From positions 22,732,339 through 22,796,338 of the forward strand of contig NC_089854.1 of NCBI RefSeq assembly GCF_036373705.1: a stretch of 64,000 nt of DNA. The letters are read 5' to 3'. Position 1 is the stretch's first letter, and each line of letters begins with the position of its first letter. A program made the translations under genes and the position numbers. Origin of the DNA: Amia ocellicauda (lineage: Eukaryota > Chordata > Actinopteri > Amiiformes > Amiidae). Below, piece by piece: positions 18,955 to 33,560 of the stretch. The notes under the pieces were generated by a model that did no database searches, was not told the DNA's origin, and saw only the letters and a list, made by a program, of their open reading frames with translations.

Positions 18955-21900
18955 TCAGACGCTAAGGGGCAGCATGCCAGGTGGAGACGCAGAGCGCGGT
19001 GACCCGATTCCTGCCAAGGACCCGGGGTCGAGTCCGTTCACTGCCCTGTGGGACAAACAGACACGCCAGTCAAGCACCGAACACGGACGGGCTCTCGGGG
19101 GTCAGGGGCACCACTAGTAACACTACAGATAGAAACACTAAGAGAAGACGATGGATGTGTTTTGCTGCAGCCGTGTGTGTGATCTGATGGGATTCAGGCT
19201 TCAGTGTTTACATCCCAGACTGGAGAAAGCACCGGGAGATGGCAGCTCCAACAGTTCAAATAAAAGCTTGAGCTGCCCCTTTAAGGTATTTTTAGACTTC
19301 TCTGGGGAAACTAACAGTACACAGTTTAAGAATCAGTATTAAACAAAGCACTTTCGAATAGAGAGGAGAGTCGAGCACAGACTGCTAATCTACAATATCA
19401 GCCTTTTACATACGGCAGGATATTGGGGGAGGGATAAGCTGCTGCGTGGAAGAAAGTACATGTATTGGTTGTGGAAATGGGAAAGGGCGAATAAGTTTAG
19501 ATGGGATGGGTGTTCCCTGACATCATGACATTCAGGATCACAAAACCTTCACAGGCCATGCAGGTCCGGCTCACTCTTCGGGGTGTAAACTCTGTCTCTC
19601 GCAGATCAACTGGAGTGCCAAACAAAAGCATACCAGAGACTAACTTATCATCTAATTTCTCCATTGAACAGTGCATGCAGCAATAGATTGAACAAGGTCA
19701 CACTATACACACTACAGCGCCAGTGAGATTGAACTTTCCGCTGTGCTATTTATAACGCCAATCCAGTTACGGCACCGCAGTCCAGACTAACTGTCCCCTT
19801 GTCTCTGCAAACTCCGCTAAAATCAGCCCCTTTGTCTGACCTTTAACTGTCGCACGGCATAAAGGGGAAGACAAATCTGGGATTCGTACCGAGGCAAAAC
19901 CGAGTTCAACGGCCTGACCTCTGGGGAAACGGCCCGCATGTCAACAAACACAGAGCAGAACCCCGGTGAAAGATGAAACTCCAGTAGCCTACAGAACCAA
20001 AAGGAACTAAAGAAAGCCCTTTGCCGCCCTGTTAGTAATCACCCTTCCCTGGGTCGAGCTGATGCACTGCAGCCTACATCCACATTTATTATTTATTGTA
20101 TTTGTATTCCTACATAAAAGGGATTATTTGATGCAACACCCTTACACAACTATCGATCCAGGGTTTTGTTTTGATGTGTTTTAAATCACACGCAGGCGCA
20201 TCCATAAGACACCCCCAGGCAGGGTTAACAACATGAGCCACAACCCCAGGCAGTTAGTGGACTAGTCTAGTCTAGGCGTTAATATCATTTCCTCTACCAG
20301 TCTATACGCAGGCCGCATGCATTTGCCCACGCCGAGTAAATGAGCGTTTACCCAGAATAAGCGCAGGGAAAATGACCTTCTCCTGCCTGCTGGAAGAAAA
20401 CACAGGTTCTAGCAAGAAATGCCGATCTGACACACAATTCCCTCGTTATGTTAATACTGCACAACATTTTCTACAGCCATTACTTCTGTCTGATGTGGAA
20501 GGCTTTCTATAAATGCCCAGGAAGTTATTATGAGATAATGTATCCACCAGACGATTAGGCTAATGACTTCTAATTGAATGATTAAGAAAGTGAATGACAT
20601 GATCTAAAAAAACAACAATAGACTATTAAAATCATCAACACAATTAAGCATTTGTCTGCTCTCTCTCTGGTGTTTTATTATTATTACTAACTACCAAACA
20701 CCCTCATCTAGGGTGACAATATAATCACATGGGTAATTGTATGCAAAAACTATTTATACAGCTTTCTCGGTTATTTTTCCACCAACAGCTTCCCTCCGAA
20801 AAAGTCAGAACAGTAACATGAAAAACTATCACTCACGCTTTATCGAAGTATGTCGTTTGCAGCGAGTGGGAGAACTTCGTGCTGTTGCTGTTGATCAGGT
20901 TGCTGTTTCCTGACGAGTAGGTCTTCCTTGATGCCTGGTCCTTGGCAAAGTTCCTGCAGGCTGCTAGCTTGGACTCTAATGCCTGGGAATTAATGCATAT
21001 AAAATGAGTAGGAACAATAATATACACAGCAGTGGAGGATAAGCTGGTATTACACAGGAAAAGCACACTTACTTAAGTCAAATAATCCAGTTTTTACTCT
21101 GCAATGATACAATACAATCTTCAGCTACATTATTTCACGTTTAAAATCTGTAATTCCACAGCTGACATGACAACAGATTCATTTAAATGTTTTTCTCTTC
21201 TTTAAAAGCTTTAGTTATATATTCTGCCTCCATTTACTTGACATGTAGAACATAAAAGCTGGTTACGTACCCCTACTTTCCTTAGAAGATCCCCAACGAT
21301 GTTAAGAGCTGATATTCTCGCCGACGGGGTTAAGGGTGAGTTGCCACATCCATTTGGTATTACTGGAACAAAAATCACATCGACAACAGAGCATTTAGTA
21401 CAGTGGTTGCATTTAGGAGCTCGTCTGAGCGGTCATATGCAAACCTGCTGCTTTACACTCCTAGGACAGATACTTTAAGACATGTTTCATAAACTCAAAG
21501 CTCATGTGAATCGAGACCTTCCTCGCCTCCTGTGGTCTCAATCTGTAAGGATAAAACTGTGTCATCTGGGCCAGAGCAGCTACCTTTGGGGCTGCTGAAG
21601 CCGTTGTCCATGCTCTTCCCTATGGGGGTGGCTGGCAATGAGAGGGACGCCTGGACCGCAGAGTCCATCTTGTCATTGTCCAGCGTGGGCGAGCTGGGCG
21701 CGGACATCCTCGTCACGTCCGTCTGTCTCTCCCGCACGGCCAGTTCCTGGCGCAGGTCTGCACGAAGCCCAGGGACATGTCACACACCCGATATTAGGTT
21801 TTCTACATACTTACATTGTATCTCATTTGAGGTGGAAGACTATTTATTTGTTATAATCTTTTCATATTGCCTGCACCAGCACACAAATGTTTAGCTATCT

Positions 21901-24900
21901 GAGGCACTATATAAGGCCAGGGCAGTGGTCTCCAACCCTGGTCCTGGAGAGCCCCAATCCACTTCATCTCATAGGTCACCTTAAATCACCATACACATGC
22001 TTTAGTGTAAGACAAGGCCCTTGACATGAGACATGCAGGAGATAAGAGCAGGTCTTCAGGAGAGAAAAAGTCGATACACACCCCTGGCTTCATCCTTTAA
22101 TCTCTGGACCGACACCAAGAGCGACTCTTTCTCATCCAGTTCACTTTCTAAGAAGGCGTTCCTCTCAATGGCCTGGTTGAGTCTCTGCTCGAAGTCTTCT
22201 AGAGACACGATCGTTGCCCTAGAGGGGAGAGAAGCACAAACGGTCATGAGAGCAAGTGACGAGTACGCCCTGTATGAAAACCTTAGCTCGTCACATGTTT
22301 TATATCAATACTTTTATCCATCTGCTTTTCCTAGAAAGGGTGTCTCTGTTTGAGAAGGGAGTGGGTCAGTCAATAATGGAGGAAAGCTAGAAGATAGTAA
22401 AGGAGAATGGTAAACAAGTGAGGGAAAATACAATCAAATGATCCCAATCTGTGCTGGAGAATCTATCCAATGTTCTCCACTGCTGACGTAGATCTGGCTG
22501 GAAGGGAAGTTCTGGCACTAAGATTAGATGCAGCAAGACTGCTTCACACCTTATTTTAAACAAAGAAGTTGCGCACCTCCCCGTATCGCGTCTGTAATGC
22601 GGGTGAACGCACTGCCCTCGGCCCTCACCTCTTGGCTCGCTCCAGGTCATCATTGGCTTGCTCCAGCTCCCTCACGTACTTGTGAAGCTGTTCTTTGATG
22701 GCCCTCGTCTGCCCCAGGTCATCCTCGAGCATGGAGATCTGCTTGTAGCTCTGGGAGTACTGCTGCTCCAGCTTTTCCTGCAGGAGGGGAAAGTCAAAGG
22801 TTTCTCATGAGAGGGAAGTTGGTCGCTATAAATCCAGAACAAACACAGCTATCCTACATTCTCATCTATTTTGCATGTCAAGTCTTGTGTGCCTGAGAGG
22901 GCCTGTGCGTTCAACAGAGAGGGAGTGGACCTGACCCAGATCCTGGGGTAATGACATTTTACAGAGTGCCCTAGAATATAAAACCAATTTGGCTCGCATA
23001 ATTTCCCCCATTCAATTTGCTTGATCGTAAATAAACCACTGACCGTATCTGTATGGGGATTGAGGTAAACCTTTTGGAGAGCACTAGAGGAATACAAGCC
23101 AGGTTTATTGTCATGACTGAACATCTAATATTCCATAGAATATGATAAAGCTGGTACTGGGGTTTACCAGACGCCTCTGAACATGTATTTGAAAAGAATG
23201 AGGAGAATGCACAATGTTTCAGACTTTTTTTTTTTTTCACTGTCTCTATTAAGGACTAATTAACATTATCTCCAATATAACTGGTACCCAAGTTAATATG
23301 AAGCTAATACATGATTTCAGAGTTCTCAATTTGCACCAGTATAAGGTGACGGTAAGTAATAAAAAATAAGGGCCGTTCCCTGAATTAAATAAATCAATAC
23401 ATATCTTTCATACTCAAAGAAAAAGCATCAAATATTCCACTCAAAGCACCAGTGTGGATTAACTGTTCCTTCGACTAACAATCCTCTTCTTGAAAACCAC
23501 CAGAAGCTCAACATAGTCATATAATATTGCAGTTTGCTGGTCAGCTTAAGCAACATTTTTTTTTTTTTTTTTTAACTTATTCCTGGAGTGACACTTGCTG
23601 TAGATCTACACATGAAAGATTCAGGTAATTTAATTTACACTACCAAAAAACAGATATATACACAACCAGGTATTGTATTCTTCTTTGAAGAATACCGAAG
23701 GCTTACTGTTACACTAAATTTGCATCTGGATGAATAGGAAGCAGAGTTGTCTGGGAGCAGAGAAGGTGATGGGCGCTTTGAGAAGGTGAGACTTCAGGGC
23801 TGACGCACGGTGCACCCTGGAGTAATCTGACTTGATCTCTGTGCTGGCATTTGCTGCCTGCTAAGCCTCTCACACCTGGATTTACAGAAAAGTTTTCAAA
23901 TGCTATTTTTTCCCCTTCACCCCAAGATCCTATTAGACATACCCACCAGGCCTGGGAGAGAGCAAACGTGCTGTAGCTGCACCAGATCAGGAATTTTAAC
24001 AAATGAGGTTTTAAAAAATCCACATAGTTAAGGATCTAACACTCAAATAGTCCTAAAATCCAGAGCAAAAATCCATTATGGAAAACCTCAGAAACCCCTA
24101 GTAGCAGGATTATTCAGCTTTCAACACCAGTGTAAAGATCTCTCTTCATCTGTATCCTCCAACCTTTGTACATTTATAGCCATGCCTCCTACCCACATTA
24201 GCCAGCCGTTATTTGGTATTTACACAGACGTTACGCAAGGATCAATGACCCATTTAAAACTAGACAAACACTTTGCATTAACCCAGACAGAGATCACACA
24301 CTTTCTTTTTACAACCTGTCATTTTGCAGGTGTGAAAGAGAGCCCAAAAAGTTAACTATATTCCACAGCCCACTGATAACCAAAGACACATCCCTTCTCT
24401 ACAGTCCTGCTACCAATGCCAATCCACATAGTATAGGACTGGAGAGACCCAACAGTCTGTCTCATCATTTCCCTTTTTCTCCTTCAATCACCATCTCCAA
24501 TGTGGTTCTCCAACATAGCCACACGTCTAGCCAGTCCACCGGTTTACCTCACCTTTAGTGTCTCCACCTCGTTTCTCAGTCTTTGGTTGTCTGCGTGCAG
24601 GTCTCGGATGCGGTGCTCGGCCTGGCCCAGCTGCGCCTCCAACTCGGCTTCCAGTTCACGGCTGCCTTCCTGGAACTCCAGCAGCTCCTCGTGGGCTTCC
24701 TGGTAACTGGAGACAGAGCCGGAGACACGAACCTCAGCACAGGATGCATGTTTAATAAACACCTGTTTGGTTTTGAATTAAAAATAATTTAAAAGCAGAA
24801 AAGAGCATTTGTGAGAAGCATCTTAAAGGGATGCAGAAGTTATTTATTTTCCAAGCATGTATACTGCAAAAAAATAATTAAAATGTAGCATTATGATTTG

Positions 24901-26580
24901 ACAAAACCTGGCTTGAAAGATGTTTACTGTTGTCTTTGAGCCTGGGATTCAACTACTTAACTGTGTAAAATACACAGGCAGAGAGAAAAATGGCACATCG
25001 GTGCTCACCCTACATGTACACTAGACCCATGTGCCTGGAGGGGGGGGACAAATCGGGATTCACATTAAGTCAGAGAGCGGTTCTGCAGGTTTTGATTCTA
25101 ACCCATAGTTACATCACAGAGAAACCGACACTGGTCACCTTTTAACCCGACACTGTTGCCACTTCCAGCATCTGAAGCCAACTCCTTGAGTCAGGCTGAC
25201 GATAGCGCTGCTCACAAGACGGATATCCCGCTCGGATGTCCCCACTCTCACTATTCTCAGAGTCATACTCATCAGAGAAGGAAAGTATGGTAACGTCTGG
25301 AAACTCCTTGTCAATAAAGTATAATACATTTCCAACATATTCTTAAAAACATATCAAAGGTAAGTCCCAGAAAACAATTAATGAAAGAACATTGCTTCTA
25401 TTTTTTGGTTGGCCCAGACAGGAAATACCTCCGGACAAGCACGACAAGTAGTGCCAGGCCATGTGAAGAATTCAGCGCAAGGCTAAGTTCTTCAAATATT
25501 TATTCACACACACAGAGTAAACAACTGAGTAAACAGGCTTTACTCATACACTTCCAACAGGGAAACTTCCATCTGTGGAAAGTTTTAGACTTCCCCTTCA
25601 ACTTGAGATCACCATCGAAGTAAGGGGCGTCCCATGGCCGTGCTAAACAGCCAACTAGTAGAACTTGGTTTTCTTGGGACTAAGTCACCCAGCCTTAGTA
25701 CACTTTAAAAACAGATTTAAGAAAAATCCTATGCGTTTTTGTTATGTAACAGTCAATGTAACAGCAATGTACTTCAAAGCCGGGTGATCCCATTACACCA
25801 GCAGCTTGCACAATATCCTTAGTCATGTTTTTGCTGTCATTCCTTCTGGACTGACACGAGGCTAAAATCTGAGTGATAATTAAGACCACTGAACGATTTG
25901 AGAGTCATCTGTTCCGGGGTTTACAGTTCTGGACGATGGTTCTGTATTCTATCAAAAACATTACACACAGACTGAGGTGCTAGGGTTGGAAATTGGATAT
26001 AGAAAACTATCCTAGGCGTCTAAGAATGCTTTACGGCAAAAGCGACTGACTGTCTGCTCAACATCTGAAATAGTGAGTTAAGGAAAGTCCCTGCCAAGAC
26101 CAGCTTGAATTTCCCAAATATGTAATAACTACTTCTGTCTTAAAGAAAGCATTTCAACAAAGATTGCAACTGTTTTGAAAGTAAACTCCACAGATTCTTT
26201 TCATTCTTTTACTTTTGAAAACCTAGTGCTTTTTTAGTCGGCCGACACAAAGGACATATAAGTCAAACACAGTCAAGGATTAACAACTTTGAAACCCCAG
26301 GGCTTACCCTCTCTGCTAAATCATTTAGCCACATAACTTCTAACATGGCATGGCTGAGGACGCATTACATAATGTCTTGGTAGGCTGCCTCGGGTGGTTT
26401 GAGTAACACCCTAACAACATATACAATCGTTCCTGAGCCGGGATCCTTTTCAGGCAACTCAACTCTGGCAGTGAAGACGAGTGTAAACAAATACCTCTTT
26501 TTGTATTTCAAGCTGCGCGACTTCCAGTAATCAATTTCCTCGTCTTTGGAAGAGAATTTTGGTATCATCTCTGTGTCCAT
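18955..26580 (-). CDS. ndel1: Nuclear distribution protein nudE-like 1
   Basis: NDEL1 links LIS1 and cytoplasmic dynein and acts in nuclear migration, centrosome positioning, mitosis and neuronal transport. Coding exons on the minus strand: 26580-26495 (ATG at 26580), 24706-24553, 22777-22629, 22218-22082, 21757-21584, 21362-21271, 20982-20837, 19045-18955 (TGA). Phases close exactly over 1,029 nt, giving 342 residues against ~345 in mammals. Residues 1-28 start [11 protein letters not shown]. Next comes the long coiled coil, with [16 protein letters not shown] and the highly conserved [14 protein letters not shown] and [15 protein letters not shown] stretches. Then a Ser/Pro-rich region ([16 protein letters not shown]), the conserved [20 protein letters not shown] helix, and the C-terminal GMLPLSV. 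That ending and the SAPSSPTLD region distinguish it from NDE1. I see no defects. Confidence 0.95.
19046..20836 (-). other. ndel1 last intron
   Basis: A 1.8 kb intron separates the exon ending in YFDKA from the final exon. Its donor is at 20836-20831 (GTGAGT on the minus strand) and its acceptor next to 19046 (CCCACAG). I see no coding exon or recognisable transposon inside. Confidence 0.7.
21925..21990. repeat. Fragment of a dispersed GGTCTCCAACCCTGGTCCTGG repeat
   Basis: The words CCAACCCTGGTCCTGGAGAG here resemble the left part of the repeat at 32609-32780 (CCACCCCTGGTCCTGGAGAT). It lies in an ndel1 intron. Such words are common at one end of small hAT-like elements in fish; only a fragment remains here. 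Confidence 0.4.
22778..24552 (-). other. ndel1 intron
   Basis: A 1.8 kb intron between the [13 protein letters not shown] exon and the [13 protein letters not shown] exon. It has T-tracts near 23227 and 23557. No further exon or named mobile element was recognised. Confidence 0.65.
24707..26494 (-). other. ndel1 intron following the start-codon exon
   Basis: A 1.8 kb intron interrupting a serine codon (AG|T). The donor GTATTT lies next to 26494 and the acceptor CTCCAG next to 24707, both on the minus strand. No supported feature was seen inside. Confidence 0.65.
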
Positions 26581-26591
26581 GGTAAACAAAC
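26581..26591 (-). other. ndel1: ndel1 5' UTR part of the start-codon exon
   Basis: Eleven untranslated bases precede the ATG in the first coding exon. The acceptor TTTTTACAG on the minus strand borders position 26591, and the ATG sits in a favourable ACCATGG context. The rest of the 5' UTR is in the exon near 33561-33700. Confidence 0.75.
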
Positions 26592-29500
26592 CTGTAAAAA
26601 CACAACATTGTATCACATGGAGGGGGAGAAAGACAGAGGCCAGTAAAAAAAAGATTAAAAACAAGAAAAGCATGTTTACTGAAGTCTGTTGACCCTGTCA
26701 TCAGGCAGGGAAACATGGATTATACCCATATGATAAAAATAACAACAGGGGCTGATGCCCTGTACACAGTGTCCCATACAGGATACAATTCACAGAAATA
26801 TAGCTAGATTGATTTTAAATTGCCTTTCATTCTGAATTTCTCTCAGAGGGATTCAGAGAATTGCAGGGTAGGAAAATAACTGCAATATCCACTTTGTTTG
26901 TCTCCAGTGCCTGGGCCCCAAGGTGAAGAGCCAACCTGAGCTTGGTGTCAGCAGAATTGAGTGAAAGATTGCTATTTTTATCTGCCACCACGTATGACCT
27001 AAACACACACAAACACAGAAGAGCACCACAGGACACAAGGGCTCCTGGTCGTGTTGAATGTTTCAGTGGTTTAACCAGTTCTGGATTTTAACAGAATCAG
27101 TTTTCTGCCCATAGTAACAGTTGCCCTCAGTAACATCTTCATAAACACATACAAAAAAAGGATTCTCAATCAGAGCAAATTCCTACAGAGCATTACTTGT
27201 ATATCAGTTTCGTCATCCAAAACAAAAGCCTTTATTATGGTAATTTGCCTGAAGTCTTTCTAAAATGTCTCAGTGTATACTCCTTCCTTCTGATGAAATC
27301 TTACATCTCAGTAAAGTACACACTGTGACAGACACAAAAATATTTAGCACAGCACTAAAACTTCCCTGCACATCACAAACTGCTGAAGGCAGCAAATCTC
27401 GTTATTACAACCACCGCGCCACCGTCCTCTGCAGCTACAGTAATGATCAAAACCAGACCTCTTCAACCCTTAGCAAACACAGATGTGTAATTTATTAATG
27501 GGCTGTCGTTTCTTTCCTACTCAGATCAATACTGTCACTCGCCGGCTCCAGCCCAGCAGAACACTGTATATACCAGAAAGTAAAATTATATCAGCACAGG
27601 GACATACAAACCTGTGTTACTGTAAGCCTGAGCCTCAAGGTGAATTGTGTCTCCCTGCATTGTGACATCTGCTTCAATTTCCGTTTATTAATGTTTTTAA
27701 TTTGATTTCCTGCGCTGTCCTTTGTTTTATTCAGACAGTGTGCACCATCACGCGACTGACAAATTAATGTCCCCTTTCCTTCCTTTTGAAAGATACAATC
27801 AGTTTTTCCTGGCCCTTCCCTTTCTAACAGAACACATCCTTCGAGCAAGCATCCATTTTCAATTCACCTTAGTGCTCTCATTATCTTTTACATTTTTGTG
27901 GAAAACCCTAATCATACTTGTCTTTTTACACATTGTGTGCATGTGTGTAATGTTCCTCTTAAATTATACACACATTTTCATTTTATTTCACTGAAAATCT
28001 GCGAATGCATTAGTGTTTATTTCAGTATTCAGTATTTACTCAGTCTCTGAGAACCATGATCTTTGTGCACATAGTGACTAGGTTAAGTCAGGCTTCCATT
28101 TACATACTGTGATGGAAGGAATCAATACCATTAAAAACTCGGCATGAAAGACTCCCACCTCTTGTTCTATCCACATTACAAAGGTACTATATTCACTGAA
28201 AACACGGAGGAGAACGGATAAGCTCAAATCTGTCCGTTTTTGCTGTGCTGCCAGTCGCATACTAATTAGTTGGTTCACTTAGGATTCACAGCAAGTACAG
28301 TACATGACAGTGTAAAGCTTAAAAATGTCTGTACCTCGGAAACACCTTAAACAATAAATCACCATTCTTGGAGTGACTTCCAGGAAGTAGCTCTGTAAGT
28401 AAGTATACTGATTATCCCATTCTACAAATCACTTTCTGTTTAACTAAATACCTGACAAGCCACATGTATAATAAAGCCAAAAGCATTGTGAATAAGCTCC
28501 TGTATATAGGTTAACCAATCCATCACATTTCATTTTAAGAAGGAAAAAAAAGCACACACGCTAACAGTAGGACCCTGCAACCGACAAACTTGACCATGAC
28601 GATAATAAAAACAATATAGGGTGATAAAAATAAATACTGCAAGAGAGGGATAAAAGCAGTCTGCCTTGCTTAGTGGGTCATCTATCTTTCTGACCACAGT
28701 GGCTAATGGGGGAAGAGAATTCCTGTAGATTTTTTCTGGCAGTCAGGCCGGTGCCGAGACGAGAAGTCAAAGACACTTCAGGCAGTATACAAAGGAGAAG
28801 GTCAGACAGGGAAACTGAACACTTACATCAGCTTCAGGTGAAATAGATTTTTCCACCAATGATCACAACTTTACCAACTCCCCTTCATGCATTCCTCAGT
28901 GACAGAATGGAGACTCCGGGGAGGTAAGCTGCTTTCTGACTAGCAAGTCTGGTTGCTTCTCAGATAACAGAAATATGGTTATGAAAAGCAGGAACCAAGC
29001 TGCTGTTCAAACCTGTTATTTTGCTCTCCCCATTGAAAGTAATTAGGGATATCAGTTTCTTTAAAATCTAAAGCAGCTGCCATAGATTCATAAAGATTTA
29101 CACAACGGAAAAATAAGATCAAATAAAAGCTTATATTTTTTTTTTACCTCTAGTTTTTGTATAAAACAAAATATTTTAACTTCACAACACAGAGAGCCAG
29201 CGTATCTCCAATATCCGAGTCTGGTGTAAATAAGTTCTAGTGCATGTCTTGGCACTCTAAGCCTGTAAGCATGATTTTTCTCCTTTTAATACTCAATGAT
29301 TCAGATAAAGGCTTTCGACATTAAGTACACACATACACAATCAGAGGAATACCGTATTCTCTCTCTCTCTGCAGCTTAGGGGATTTCCAGCCCCTGTATC
29401 AGATTGCACTGAAATCGCATGAATCTGATGGTTTATTCTAAGGCCAGTGAGAGAACACCCCCTCTAGGTAAGGGTGTCAAGGGCACACACACAACTAGCA

Positions 29501-32500
29501 CGCACCTTTGCTACTTTTACGTCAGCAAAAGCAAATACATCACTTTTAGATCTGAACGGTTAAGCCAAGACAGCATTCCGCAGTTATTATCTTGTATTGG
29601 TTGTCAGAATCGACTTGAAACTGCTAGAAAAACTAAGCCACTACATTTATTATGATCGAAGACAAAGGATTTAGCTACTAGGCTTCACTGTCCCAGGAAC
29701 TATATGAAGGATCCTGCCAAATCTACACCTAACCCACCTACCCATCGTACAATTCAACTGTTGTTTGACAGAAGATTGTTCATTCTACCTAAAGCGAGTG
29801 TCAGGTGGGTGAAAGCTCGACTCTGAAACAGGCCCAAGTCAGCATAAGATAATCTACGCTATATGAGACAGTTAAAAGCCCTACTATACAGTATTACAGG
29901 AGCAGTACTAGTCAGTTAACATCAGCTGTACTGTAAAAATAATAAATAATACATGTAGGTCATTTGTTTCCACCCCACACTGCCACAGCATGATTCCTCT
30001 CGATACCCAGTTGACCTACTGTAACAGTTCAGCAGTGAGAAACTATTTACAGAGTTTCCATGGTAAACTACTGCCAGTTTGACTGACACATTTCTCTGGT
30101 TGATGCCTAATGCCTTGCTGTGACTTGACAGCTCCTGTTTGCCACATGGAGCAAAACAAAGCAGCTGTGAAATTTCAAAAATATTGCAGCTGTTTACTTC
30201 CTTCATGGCACCTTCACTATGCCCGGGGGTGTGTTAATCACAGTAAGACTGGCTGCTTCATGTCTCTGAATCACGGAGCCACATTTGCTTTTAATGAGGC
30301 AATGAATCTGCAGAACCCAGACAGACAGCACACTGGACCTTGCCCGTTCACTGCAGCATTACACAGACATTATACCTCCATGAATATTACTCAGAGTAAT
30401 CTGTAACCTGTATGAACACAAGGCATCCTTAAAACACCCGTTATATGCAGCAGTAAAAGAAAACGAACGTATTCGCCACAAGGTGCATTGCAATACAAGG
30501 CCTCAAATTGGTATTACATATTAAATTAGGGGTCTGTATGTGTTTTAGACACATTTTGTAAGCTTTACATTCTTAGCGGTCAGCTAGTGTTTCAGGTTCA
30601 ACACTTTTCAATCTTCAGAGAAACTTTGTGAAATCCCACAGGTTACATCTACACCGCAATAGCAGTGCTGAGCGTGTAGAATCAGGTAAATCCGAATCTT
30701 TCTACTTAAAATTCCTCTAAATGGGGTAATTTCTTCAATGAAAGCAGAATTTCTACTATATACTAGTAGACTGCATCTGAAAGCAACTGTATGGTTTCTT
30801 AAAACCATGAAATTAATATTTTGTTGGCAGAAGACTATATATGAATAAAACTACTGAGAGACAAAAATATAGACTCGTATTATTGTTGCAATTCTATAGT
30901 ACTTCAAACTTACTTCAAGAAGATGCATTATATACAAAAATTTAAGGTGACATTGTTTACACCAGTCAATATCTCTGTGGTCTAGTGTTTAACATCCTCA
31001 AGCAGAGATAAAAAGTGATTGTCTTAAGGATTTTGTACACTCCTTTTGAATTGAGAAACTAAGCAAAAGTGTCCGTGACAAATGAGTCCTGTTTATAGAA
31101 CAACACTCCTGCACTGCCAATTTGCCATACATGCATCATCATTTATTAAGATGAGCTTGCATCTCAATGTACAGCATACGTTAGATGTTTTAAATACCAA
31201 TTAGGAATAAGTTTGCAGCAAACGGGGGAATGAGAATGGGGTTGCTGGCAGAACGATTCAAAATGGTTGGCACCCTGAAGCTCAATTATAATTAGAAATT
31301 GGCCAACATATATAAAAACATTATAATTAAACTAAGACATTAAATTGTTTTTAAATATATTGCACTCTAGATTAACTACGTTTCAGAAAATGTCCCTTTA
31401 AGGTGATTTGAATAAGAGGGGTCTTCAGACAGTGAGAGCAGCCTGACATTAAACTACTGTGAAGAATGAGTGGATTTGGACCTGTAACCATAGAGTTGTT
31501 GTATCCAAACACAGACTGAACTTTACAGTAGCTATTTCTGAATATCCCTTACTATGGCAGTTACACTAATCTCCTCTACAGCAAATTAGGCAATAAATAA
31601 TTAAGTGTACCATCCATAAGTGAATCTGAATGACAGCTGGACACCTAGCAAAAAATGAATTAATCACAGACCATACATGAATTTCTAGACTAAGAAAATG
31701 ATTAAGGAAATCTGTTAAATACCTCTTCATTTCAGATGCAAATGTACAGATTTTTCCTCATGATTTCATCATTGCATCACCCCCAGTAAAACCAGAGAAA
31801 CATCGGCCAGCAGACCCAACCCACCCATTTCAGCCCATCTGGAGGTTATTAAAATGCTATAGTCTCCAAAGCTCAGGCAGTAGAAAACATTTTCCCTTTT
31901 TCTTGGAAGGTGGCAGTTTTACACAGACGTTGACTCACTGTGGTTAAACCACCAGGGACATATTTACCAGATGAGATCATTCTGCACAGAACCTCTCAGC
32001 CCCTTTGACAATTCTGACTGCACAACAGACACAGGATGTCCCGTGAGCTGCGGTGTGCTTCGGCAGCACATCCTGAGAGGTGAGGGTCATTAAACCCAGG
32101 GCAGAGCAACATCACTTTAGTGTCGAAGAACTGTCACAACCTAACACTTTAAAAACAAGAAAGTTTAAGAAAGGAGGAAAATGGGAAATCTGTGGTTATT
32201 TGGCATCTCTCTCTTTCTCTTTATCTCAGCCATTAGAGTGAACACCAATGTTGATAACTAGAGAGGAGCATCTTTGATTTCTACAGAGATGTTTTTACAA
32301 TCAACAATGGCCAGGCTATATATAGCCTACTACCTGAATGCATCAGAATAAGAAACAGTATTTTCTAAAGCTTTAACTACTTAAAGGAGACCAGTAATTC
32401 ATAAATAGGATTAAGTCCCGAAATAAGTAGTAACACTATTTCCAGTCCATTCACATTTGGCTGCCTCCCTCCCTTCACAAGCACTACAAACATGACCGTG

Positions 32501-33560
32501 ATGGAGGTACACAATAACAAACAGACAATAGTTTCAATACTGAAGATGATGAACTATAACACTCCCCACAGAGTAATATCTTCCCTTGTGCCCAATTAGT
32601 TACTTATTCAGTGGGTCCCCACCCCTGGTCCTGGAGATCCCACCACCTGCTGGTTTTCATTCAAACCCAGCTCTCAATTATTTCATTGAACTAATAATTT
32701 GCTCACATTTCACTTTTTAAATTCTGCAGCAGGGTATGTGGTCCCCCGGGGGGTCCGGGTTGGGAACTCCTTACTTAAATATTGGGGGTCTTATAAAATC
32801 ACAGCTACAAATCACAGTTGATGACAGCTGACCAGATCCAGCTGTTGATGCAAACGTGCTCATGCCTAAACATAAAGCATAAACGCGAGAAATGATCAAA
32901 TATCCAGAGAAATCGCAACAGTTTCATGCAAAGGCTTTTTGAAGAAGGGAGTCAGTCGCACTGGCAACCGGGCGGCCCAATCCCAGCCATGGCCGCCCTT
33001 CAGCTCTGAATCTCGGCCTATGAGTGCGGGGAGAAGGCGGGGGAAGCCGGGGTGAACCGACCCTTGGGCTCAATTGTAGTTCAGCCTCGATAACCGACGC
33101 AAAATGGGGCAAAGCCGCGCCCGAATCGCCTGCCACCCCATCATGCCCGATCCGGTGCCCCGTGAGAGACACTGAAACACGGCAGACAGACACAGCATCG
33201 CCCTGCAACACGTCACACGTCCACACAGCGAGGCTTCCCGGCTCTGCTGTCCGTCAGCCTTATCGTACCGCGACCGGCTACCGGGACGCCAAGCCCTCCG
33301 AGATCCGTCCAGTTCCCGGACAGCACTGAGGGGCACTGCGGGGCACTGCGGGGCACTCCCGGCCACCTCCCCAGCATCACAGCAGTCCGAGGGAGCGGGC
33401 TTTGCGTCCCTGCCTGCAAACATGACACGTCAGACCGGAATCAGCTGTCAACGAGCCCCCACCAGCGCTTCGCCCTGTAGCAGCCTGTGAACACCGCCAC
33501 ACGGCCCGGACACCACTGCTAAACATCCGAGGCTGCGGGGAATCGGTGCCGGCCCCCTAC
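26592..33560 (-). other. ndel1 first intron (7 kb)
   Basis: The long first intron runs from the non-coding exon donor (CAG|GTAGGG at 33560) to the acceptor before the start-codon exon. It is AT-rich apart from the CpG-rich stretch above about 32930. It contains one MITE-like repeat (32609-32780) and no other recognised element. Long first introns often carry enhancers, but none can be named from sequence alone. Confidence 0.65.
32609..32780. mobile_element. Small hAT-like MITE remnant
   Basis: The left end reads CAGTGGGTCCCCACCCCTGG. The right end, read in reverse, contains GTTCCCAACCCGGACC, giving imperfect inverted ends about 170 bp apart. The inside shows the CTGCTGGTTTTCATTC words of a widespread fish repeat. 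Target duplications are not clear, so the family call is tentative. Confidence 0.4.

Noticed and set aside
33024-33423. Open frames on both strands in the CpG-rich region near the ndel1 first exon
   Set aside because: G+C-rich DNA lowers stop-codon frequency; frames overlap on both strands and match no protein I know.
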